This document shows, in pieces, positions 7,471-12,089 of a DNA stretch of 12,089 nucleotides (position 1 is the first letter of the stretch; each line of letters begins with the position of its first letter). The notes below the pieces were generated by a model that worked only from the letters and a program-made list of their open reading frames with translations, was not told the origin of the DNA and made no database searches. Source of the stretch: Actinomycetota bacterium (lineage in GTDB: Bacteria > Actinomycetota > Thermoleophilia > Solirubrobacterales > Solirubrobacteraceae); NCBI GenBank assembly GCA_005888335.1, contig VAWY01000044.1:3658-15746 (forward strand), read 5' to 3'. The position numbers were made by a program, and so were the translations under genes.

Positions 7471-7476
7471 CACAAT
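7468..7476 (+). promoter_or_regulatory. Candidate extended -10 (TGACACAAT) for trpF-trpB-trpA
   Basis: TGACACAAT, overlapping the TGA stop of the protease gene, ends exactly 9 nt before the trpF ATG. The identical 9-mer at the identical distance precedes hisIE. An internal promoter here would make a leaderless trpFBA message starting near the ATG. Such an RNA would lack the left arm of the hairpin described at 7477-7500. Confidence 0.45.
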
Positions 7477-7500
7477 GGGGGCGTCATGCGTGACGCCCCC
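7477..7500 (+). promoter_or_regulatory. Perfect hairpin enclosing the trpF start codon
   Basis: GGGGGCGTCA (7477-7486) and TGACGCCCCC (7491-7500) are perfect reverse complements around a 4-nt loop TGCG. The A of the trpF ATG is the last base of the left arm and its TG opens the loop. In a readthrough transcript from htrA the start would be locked in a very stable stem; a transcript beginning at or near 7486 would lack the left arm and be free. There is no T-run, so it is not a standard terminator. Confidence 0.65.
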
Positions 7501-8109
7501 GCCGTCAAGATCTGCGGCCTGACCCGCCTCGAGGACGCCCAGCTCGCCGTCGAGCTGGGCGCCTGGGCGCTCGGGCTGATCTTCGCGCCCGGCTCGCCGC
7601 GGCGCTGCCGCCCGGCCGAGGCGGAGCGGATCGCCGCGGCGCTGCGGCGCCGCGTCGAGCTCGCGGGCGTCTTCGTCAACGCGCCGCTCGACGAGGTCGC
7701 GCGGCTGCACGACCGCATCGGCTTCACCCTGCTGCAGCTGCACGGCGACGAGGGCCCGGCCTACTGCGGCGAGGCGCACCGGCGCACGGGCGCGCGCGTG
7801 ATCAAGGCGCGCGCCGTCCGCGACCGCGGCGACGTCCAGGCGCTCGACGCGTTCCGCGACGTCGACTACCACCTGATCGACGCGCCCAAGGGCGCGGGCG
7901 CCGAGCCGGTCGACCTCGACCTCGTGCGCGCGCGGCGCTCGCACGTGCCGCTGATCCTCGCCGGCGGGCTGACGGCCGAGACCGTCGCGGGCGCCGCCGT
8001 CAAGGACCCGGAGAAGCTGCGGGCGTTCTTCGCCGCGCTGGAGGCGGTCGGCGACGCCTCCGTGCGCCGCGCGGAGACCACGAGCGGTCCGCGAGGCGTC
8101 GTCGCATGA
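7486..8109 (+). CDS. trpF: TrpF, phosphoribosylanthranilate isomerase, with an apparent internal deletion
   Basis: TrpF turns phosphoribosylanthranilate into CdRP. The first 165 residues fit: [12 protein letters not shown] (7-18, catalytic base Cys10), [11 protein letters not shown] (29-39), GVFVN (61-65), [10 protein letters not shown] (82-91), VIKA (105-108), the general acid Asp132 in LIDAP, and [12 protein letters not shown] (156-167). The sequence then jumps from AGA to [15 protein letters not shown] (171-185), which normally lies after the DVSSGVE phosphate-loop motif. About 19 residues, including that motif, are missing at codons ~168-171 with frame kept. The GG.G..FDW loop after Asp132 is also unrecognisable ([12 protein letters not shown]). 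The total of 207 residues looks normal only because of a C-terminal tail. The enzyme may be weak or inactive. Start ATG; its end overlaps trpB by 4 nt (ATGA). Confidence 0.88.
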   Translation: MRDAPAVKICGLTRLEDAQLAVELGAWALGLIFAPGSPRRCRPAEAERIAAALRRRVELAGVFVNAPLDEVARLHDRIGFTLLQLHGDEGPAYCGEAHRRTGARVIKARAVRDRGDVQALDAFRDVDYHLIDAPKGAGAEPVDLDLVRARRSHVPLILAGGLTAETVAGAAVKDPEKLRAFFAALEAVGDASVRRAETTSGPRGVVA

Positions 8110-9275
8110 GCCTGGCGCACCGCTTCGGCCGCTACGGCGGCCAGTACGTCCCCGAGACGCTGATGCCCGCGCTGAGCGAGCTCGAGGGGGCGTGGGAGCA
8201 GGCGTGGGCCGACGAGGGCTTTCGCGCCGAGCTCGCCGAGCTGCTGCGCGACTACGCGGGTCGCCCGACGGCGCTGTACCGCGCCCGGGGGCTGAGCGCC
8301 GCGCTGGGGCGCGACGTCTGGCTCAAGCGCGAGGACCTCATGCACACCGGGTCGCACAAGCTCAACAACGCGCTCGGCCAGGCGCTGCTCGCCAAGCGCA
8401 TGGGCAAGCACCGGGTGATCGCCGAGACGGGCGCGGGCCAGCACGGAGTCGCGAGCGCGACGGCGTGCGCGCTGCTCGGGCTCGAGTGCGTCGTCTACAT
8501 GGGCCTCGAGGACACGCGCCGCCAGAAGCCCAACGTCGAGCGCATGGAGCTGCTCGGCGCCCGCGTCGAGCCGGTCGAGGCGGGGGCGATGACGCTCAAG
8601 GAGGCGGTCAGCGCCGCGATCCGCGACTGGGTCGCCAACGTCGAGACGACCCATTACGTGATCGGCAGCGTGGTCGGGCCGGCGCCCTACCCGGTCATCG
8701 TCCGCGAGCTGCAGCGGGTGATCGGCGACGAGGCTCGGGCGCAGCTCCTCGAGCGGACCGGGCGCCTGCCGTCGCGCGTGATCGCGTGCGTCGGGGGCGG
8801 CTCGAACGCGATCGGGATGTTCGCCGGGTTCGTCGACGACGCCGACGTCGCGCTCGTGGGCGTCGAGGCGGCCGGCGAAGGGCTCGACAGCGGGCGCCAC
8901 GGCGCGCCGCTGACCGTGGGCGGGCGCCCCGGCGTGCTGCACGGCTCGCTGAGCGCGGTCATGCAGGACGCCGAGGGCCAGATCACCGAGGCGCACTCGA
9001 TCTCCGCCGGCCTCGACTACCCGGGCACGGGCCCGGAGCACGCGTGGCTGCGCGACACCGGCCGCGCGCGCTACGTCGCGGTCACCGACGACCAGGCGCT
9101 CGACGCGTTCCGCGAGCTGGCGGCGGTCGAGGGCATCATCCCGGCGCTCGAGTCGGCGCACGCGATCGCGTGGCTTCTGGAGGAGAAGTCTGATCCCGCC
9201 CACCCCGAGCTCGACCTCGTCTGCCTGTCGGGGCGCGGCGACAAGGACCTCGCCGAAGTCCTTGCCCGGAGCTGA
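8106..9275 (+). CDS. trpB: TrpB, tryptophan synthase beta subunit
   Basis: This PLP enzyme joins indole with serine to make tryptophan, receiving indole through the tunnel from TrpA. The 389 residues are the usual size for the TrpB1 type. Visible are [18 protein letters not shown] (6-23), the PLP lysine Lys85 in [25 protein letters not shown], which holds the family's catalytic glutamate, [10 protein letters not shown], the PLP phosphate loop [15 protein letters not shown], and [16 protein letters not shown]. All key residues expected of an active enzyme appear intact. The ATG overlaps the trpF stop as ATGA, so translation is probably coupled to trpF. The 3' end overlaps trpA by 14 nt, in keeping with equal production of the two subunits. 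Confidence 0.97.
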   Translation: MSLAHRFGRYGGQYVPETLMPALSELEGAWEQAWADEGFRAELAELLRDYAGRPTALYRARGLSAALGRDVWLKREDLMHTGSHKLNNALGQALLAKRMGKHRVIAETGAGQHGVASATACALLGLECVVYMGLEDTRRQKPNVERMELLGARVEPVEAGAMTLKEAVSAAIRDWVANVETTHYVIGSVVGPAPYPVIVRELQRVIGDEARAQLLERTGRLPSRVIACVGGGSNAIGMFAGFVDDADVALVGVEAAGEGLDSGRHGAPLTVGGRPGVLHGSLSAVMQDAEGQITEAHSISAGLDYPGTGPEHAWLRDTGRARYVAVTDDQALDAFRELAAVEGIIPALESAHAIAWLLEEKSDPAHPELDLVCLSGRGDKDLAEVLARS

Positions 9276-10050
9276 CCGGATCGCCGCGGCCTTCGCCGGC
9301 CACGGCAAGGCGGCGGCGCTTATGCCCTACCTGATGGGCGGCTTCCCGTCGCTGGAGGCGTCGAGGGCGATCGGCGAGGCGTGCCTGGACAACGGCGCCG
9401 ACCTGCTCGAGCTCGGCGTCCCGTACTCCGACCCGCTCGCCGACGGCCCGGTCATCCAGGCCGCCGGCGCGCAGGCGCTGCGCGCGGGCGCGACGCTCGA
9501 TGGCGTGCTCGAGGTGGGGGAGGCGCTCGGCCGCCGCGCCCCGGTCGTGCTCATGACCTACGCCAACCTCGTGCTCGCCCGCGGCGCCGAGCGGCTCGCC
9601 GGCGAGCTCGCGCGGCGCGGGCTCGCGGGCCTGATCGTGCCCGACCTGCCGCTCGAGGAGGCCGGCGAGCTGCTCGCCGCCTGCGACGCGGCGGGCGTCG
9701 CCCTCGTGCCGCTGGTCGCCCCGACCACGCCCGACGAGCGCCTGGCGGCGATCGGCGCGCGGGCCCGCGGCTTCCTCTACACGGTCTCGGTGACCGGCAC
9801 CACGGGGGAGCGGGCGGCGCTGGCCGACCGGTTCGCCGAGATCGTCGCGCGCGCGGCCGCGCACACCTCGGTGCCCGTCGCGCTCGGCTTCGGCATCTCG
9901 ACGCCCGAGCAGGCGGCCCAGGCGGCGGCCGCAGGCGCCGACGGCGTGATCGTCGGGTCGCGGCTGGTGCGCGCCGCCGCCGAGGGCGGCGATCCCGCCG
10001 CGGCGGTGGGGGAGGTCGTGGCGGGGCTCGCCGCCGGTCTCGGGCGCTAG
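9262..10050 (+). CDS. trpA: TrpA, tryptophan synthase alpha subunit
   Basis: TrpA cleaves indole-3-glycerol phosphate and hands indole to TrpB. The 262-residue TIM barrel has [10 protein letters not shown] (20-29), the catalytic Glu50 in [16 protein letters not shown] (48-63) with Asp61, corresponding to Glu49 and Asp60 of the enteric enzyme, [32 protein letters not shown] and the phosphate-binding [12 protein letters not shown]. The TTG at 9262 lies inside the trpB end and gives the expected short leader before RIAAAFA; the next ATG (codon 21) would cut into the first strand, so TTG is preferred. No strong ribosome site is seen, and coupling to trpB is likely. It is the last recognisable trp gene. 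Confidence 0.96.
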   Translation: MPGADRIAAAFAGHGKAAALMPYLMGGFPSLEASRAIGEACLDNGADLLELGVPYSDPLADGPVIQAAGAQALRAGATLDGVLEVGEALGRRAPVVLMTYANLVLARGAERLAGELARRGLAGLIVPDLPLEEAGELLAACDAAGVALVPLVAPTTPDERLAAIGARARGFLYTVSVTGTTGERAALADRFAEIVARAAAHTSVPVALGFGISTPEQAAQAAAAGADGVIVGSRLVRAAAEGGDPAAAVGEVVAGLAAGLGR

Positions 10051-10053
10051 CAT
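10048..10053 (+). promoter_or_regulatory. Possible -10 (TAGCAT) before the 54-residue membrane protein
   Basis: TAGCAT matches TANNNT and lies 12 nt before the ATG at 10066. It overlaps the trpA stop codon, so it could be chance. No Shine-Dalgarno is present in the gap. Confidence 0.25.
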
Positions 10054-10065
10054 CCGCCGGCGTTC

Positions 10066-10230
10066 ATGTACCTCGCCGCCGCCGCCACCTTCGCGCTGTG
10101 CCTCTGGATCGTCCTGTGGGCGATCGGCGTCAAGGCGCTCGACGGGATGCTGCTCGTGCTGCTGATCGTCGTCGTGGCCGCGGGCATCAAGATCCTCTCG
10201 GTCTACCTGCCGGGCCAGCGCTCCGGGTGA
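10066..10230 (+). CDS. Small two-helix membrane protein, 54 residues, unknown function
   Basis: The frame starts MYLAAAATFALCLWIVLWAIG and continues with a second hydrophobic stretch LLVLLIVVVAAGIKIL (29-44), separated by the short polar turn VKALDGM (22-28), and ends in the basic tail LPGQRSG. This is a clear helical hairpin with both helices of ~18-20 residues. It fits exactly between trpA (15 nt before) and the next gene, whose GTG start overlaps its stop (GTGA), so it is very likely translated. No signal peptidase site and no enzymatic motif are seen. I recognise no named family. It could be a small accessory or partner of a membrane complex, possibly of a transporter using the binding protein encoded next; that is inference from position only. 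Confidence 0.72.
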   Translation: MYLAAAATFALCLWIVLWAIGVKALDGMLLVLLIVVVAAGIKILSVYLPGQRSG

Positions 10231-11303
10231 CCCGCCGCCTGGCGGCGTGCCTGCTGGCCGCGGCCGCGCTCGGGGCCGCAGGCTGCCGCGACACGACGAA
10301 CTCGACGAGCACCGGCGGCGACACCGTCACGATCTACTCGGTGCTCCCGCTCGAGGGGCCGTCCGCGGCGGCGGCCCGCGACGTCGCCGACGGCGAGAAG
10401 CTCGCCCTGCGCGACGCCAACGGCCAGGCGCAGGGCGGCAAGATCACCGTCAACTTCCGCTCGGTCGACAGCACCGACGACGGGCGGCTGACCGCCACGA
10501 GCGCCGCGCGCGCCGCCCGGACGGTGGCGCAGGACCCCAGCGCCGTCGCGGCCATCGGCGCGTTCGCGGCGAGCGAGGCGCGCATCGAGATCCCGCTGCT
10601 CAACGAGGCCGGCGTCGGCCTGCTGAGCACGGCGGCGACCGCGGTCGACCTGCGCGATCCGTCGCTGTTCCCGAGCGGGCGGACGACGTTCTCGCGCCTG
10701 GTCGGCGACGACGCGTCCCAGGCGCGGGCGCTCGCGGCGGTGGCGCGGGCGCGCGGCTGCCGGAGGCTTGCCGTGCTCGCCGGGTCGGCGCCCGAGGACC
10801 GCTCGCTCGCCGCGCTCGTCGTCCGCGCCGCCGGCGCGCGCGCCCGGCGCGCCGGACTCGCGCGGGCGGCGACGGTCCCGCGCGGCGCGTGCGCCGTCCT
10901 CGCCGCCTCGCAGGCGGGCCCCGCCGCGCGGGCGGCGGGCGTGCTGCCCGCCGCGCGCGCCGTCCTGGCGCCCTCCGCGCTGGCCGGCCCGGCGTTTGCG
11001 CGCGCGCTCGGCTCCGGCGGGCCGGCGGTCACGGTGCTGGTCGCCGACCCTCAGACCCCGCCTGCTGTCGCGGCGGCGTACGCGCGGACCTTCGGCCGCC
11101 GGGCCGCGACGGATGCCCTGCTCGGCTACGACGCGATGCGAGCGGTCCTGTCGGCGATCGCCCGGGCGGGGCCGCACGGCAACGACCGGGCCGCGGTGGC
11201 GGCGCAGCTGCAGCGGACCGCGCCGGCGCGCTGGACGACCGCCACCGTCCGCGGCGGTCGCGTTGTCGGGGCGCGGCCGAAGGCACCGACGTTTGAACCG
11301 TAA
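10227..11303 (+). CDS. ABC transporter substrate-binding lipoprotein, diverged LivK-like
   Basis: The 358 residues begin with a basic start and hydrophobic signal ending in AAGC (Cys20), a plausible though weak lipobox, then a Ser/Thr-rich linker (CRDTTNSTSTGG). The rest fits the type I periplasmic-binding fold of branched-chain amino acid receptors (Peripla_BP_6): VTIYSVLPLEG (34-44), AARTVAQDPSAVAAIGAFAASEARIEIPLLNEAGV, FSRLVGDD and GYDAMRAVLSAI near the C-terminus. It aligns by eye with the paralogue starting at 11364 over most of that gene's visible length. It is much richer in Ala and Arg and lacks the paralogue's TYPGLTTSEPG segment. The GTG start overlaps the stop of the small membrane protein. 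The ligand is unknown; an amino acid is the natural guess. The frame is open far upstream but only as a shadow of trpA. Confidence 0.82.
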   Translation: MTRRLAACLLAAAALGAAGCRDTTNSTSTGGDTVTIYSVLPLEGPSAAAARDVADGEKLALRDANGQAQGGKITVNFRSVDSTDDGRLTATSAARAARTVAQDPSAVAAIGAFAASEARIEIPLLNEAGVGLLSTAATAVDLRDPSLFPSGRTTFSRLVGDDASQARALAAVARARGCRRLAVLAGSAPEDRSLAALVVRAAGARARRAGLARAATVPRGACAVLAASQAGPAARAAGVLPAARAVLAPSALAGPAFARALGSGGPAVTVLVADPQTPPAVAAAYARTFGRRAATDALLGYDAMRAVLSAIARAGPHGNDRAAVAAQLQRTAPARWTTATVRGGRVVGARPKAPTFEP

Positions 11304-11323
11304 CGTCCGTCGGCGCTTCTGCT

Positions 11324-11329
11324 TAGGAT
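11324..11329 (+). promoter_or_regulatory. Candidate -10 (TAGGAT) for the second binding-protein gene
   Basis: TAGGAT lies in a 60-nt gap that is less GC-rich than the surrounding genes. A start point about 7 nt downstream would leave a leader of ~28 nt with a strong ribosome site, unlike the leaderless look of hisIE and trpF. A TTGAAC at 11293-11298 is too far (25 nt) to be a normal -35. No terminator hairpin is visible between the two genes. Confidence 0.35.
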
Positions 11330-11349
11330 CCCGCCCCTAAACCAACCCT

Positions 11350-11355
11350 GGAGGG
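11350..11355 (+). promoter_or_regulatory. Strong ribosome binding site, second binding-protein gene
   Basis: GGAGGG (continuing AG) ends 8 nt before the GTG at 11364, with a pyrimidine-rich spacer. It fixes the start and suggests high expression, as expected for an abundant solute receptor. Confidence 0.75.
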
Positions 11356-11363
11356 AGTTTTCT

Positions 11364-12089
11364 GTGAGCAGTCGCACGATCGCCGTCGCCGGCATGGTCC
11401 TGGCGCTGGCGCTCGGACTCGCCGCCTGTGGGTCGAGCGGCGGAGGCGGTGGCGGTGGCGGCGGCAAGACCGTCGACATCTACTCCAGCCTGCCGCTGCA
11501 GGGGGCGTCCAAGGACCAGACAGCCGCGCTGGTGAACGGCATCCAGCTCGCCGTGTCGCAGGCCGGCGGCAAGGCCGGGGCCTTCAAGATCAAGTACACG
11601 TCGCTCGACGACTCGACCGCCCAGGCCGGCAACTGGGATCCGGGCCAGACCGCGCAGAACGCGCGCAAGGTCGCCCAGGACAGCAACGCGGTGTACTACA
11701 TCGGCGAGTTCAACTCGGGCGCGAGCAAGATCTCGATCCCGATCCTCAACCAGGCGAGCATCCCGCAGGTCAGCCCGGCCAACACGTACCCGGGCCTGAC
11801 CACGAGCGAGCCGGGCACCGAGAAGGGCGAGCCCGACAAGTACTACCCGACGCAGAAGCGCACGTACCTGCGCATCGTCCCGCGCGACAAGATCCAGTCC
11901 GCGGCGCTGCTGACGCAGATGAAGCAGGACGGCTGCAAGAAGACCGCGCTTGCGAACGACAAGGAGACCTACGGCGGCGGCCTGGCGCGCATCTTCGTCC
12001 AGCAGGCCAAGGCGGCCGGCTTCACCGTCACCGGCAACGACGGCATCGACAAGTCGGCGTCCAACTACCGCGCCTACGCGTCGAAGGTC
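11364..12089 (+). CDS. Branched-chain amino acid-type ABC substrate-binding lipoprotein, N-terminal part (cut by window edge)
   Basis: 242 codons are visible and the frame is open at the right edge; the family usually runs to ~380-420 residues. The N-terminus is a classic lipoprotein signal with lipobox LAAC (Cys22), then SS and nine glycines (26-34) as a flexible tether. The mature part is a LivK/Peripla_BP_6 receptor: VDIYSSLPLQG (37-47), NGIQLAVSQAGGKAG, NARKVAQDSNAVYYIGEFNSGASKISIPILNQA, then LRIVPRDKIQSAALL and a second lobe with KTALANDKETYGGGLA. It would sit on the outer face of the membrane and deliver a solute, probably an amino acid, to an ABC permease that may be encoded beyond the edge. 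It is a paralogue of the preceding gene. Start GTG with strong GGAGG. Confidence 0.9.
   Translation, partial: MSSRTIAVAGMVLALALGLAACGSSGGGGGGGGGKTVDIYSSLPLQGASKDQTAALVNGIQLAVSQAGGKAGAFKIKYTSLDDSTAQAGNWDPGQTAQNARKVAQDSNAVYYIGEFNSGASKISIPILNQASIPQVSPANTYPGLTTSEPGTEKGEPDKYYPTQKRTYLRIVPRDKIQSAALLTQMKQDGCKKTALANDKETYGGGLARIFVQQAKAAGFTVTGNDGIDKSASNYRAYASKV

Noticed and set aside
9381..10226. Open frame continuing upstream of the first binding-protein gene through trpA
   Set aside because: The upstream part is an Arg/Ala-rich shadow of trpA. The real start is the GTG at 10227, which gives a signal peptide directly and overlaps the preceding stop.
11304..11363. Terminator between the two binding-protein genes
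   Set aside because: No stem-loop of useful length and no T-run found; the gap is better explained as promoter plus leader.
1..12089. CRISPR arrays, insertion sequences, tRNA genes or phage genes
   Set aside because: No regularly spaced repeats, transposase motifs, terminal repeats or tRNA-like cloverleaf seen anywhere; all long frames are accounted for by metabolic, protease and transport genes.

Overview
The window is very GC-rich, with tightly packed genes, mixed ATG/GTG/TTG starts and many short overlaps. Gene content and order (hisIE beside trpE, a complete unfused trp set, Leu/Ile/Val-type lipoprotein binding proteins) suggest a high-GC actinobacterium-like organism, most likely a Thermoleophilia/Solirubrobacterales member. 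That placement is inferred from protein style; no rRNA or other marker is present.

Layout. Bases 1-690 (minus strand) hold the N-terminal two thirds of an AbrB-family membrane protein that runs off the left edge. Bases 691-926 form a divergent regulatory region rich in inverted repeats. From 927 to 10050 there is one long plus-strand cluster: hisIE, trpE, trpG, a GNAT acetyltransferase, trpD, trpC, an HtrA-type serine protease, trpF, trpB, trpA. It carries every step from chorismate to tryptophan (TrpEG, TrpD, TrpF, TrpC, TrpBA) plus two histidine-pathway steps (HisIE). Genes overlap or are separated by at most about 33 nt. At 10066-11303 come a 54-residue two-helix membrane protein and a diverged ABC substrate-binding lipoprotein, joined by a 4-nt overlap. 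From 11364 a second, better conserved paralogous binding protein begins and runs off the right edge. It has its own leader and a strong ribosome binding site. No stretch longer than 300 bases lacks a gene.

The most unusual points are as follows. (1) TrpF appears to have lost about 19 residues including the DVSSGVE phosphate-loop motif, while the reading frame and the conserved residues after it are kept. (2) The trpF start codon lies in a perfect 10-bp stem with a 4-nt loop. (3) The 9-mer TGACACAAT stands exactly 9 nt before the ATG of both hisIE and trpF, which suggests an extended -10 element driving leaderless transcripts. (4) Two genes with no known role in tryptophan synthesis (GNAT, HtrA) sit inside the operon. 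(5) A strong nested hairpin lies upstream of hisIE. I see no recognisable T-box, Trp-rich leader peptide, CRISPR, mobile element, tRNA or rRNA.
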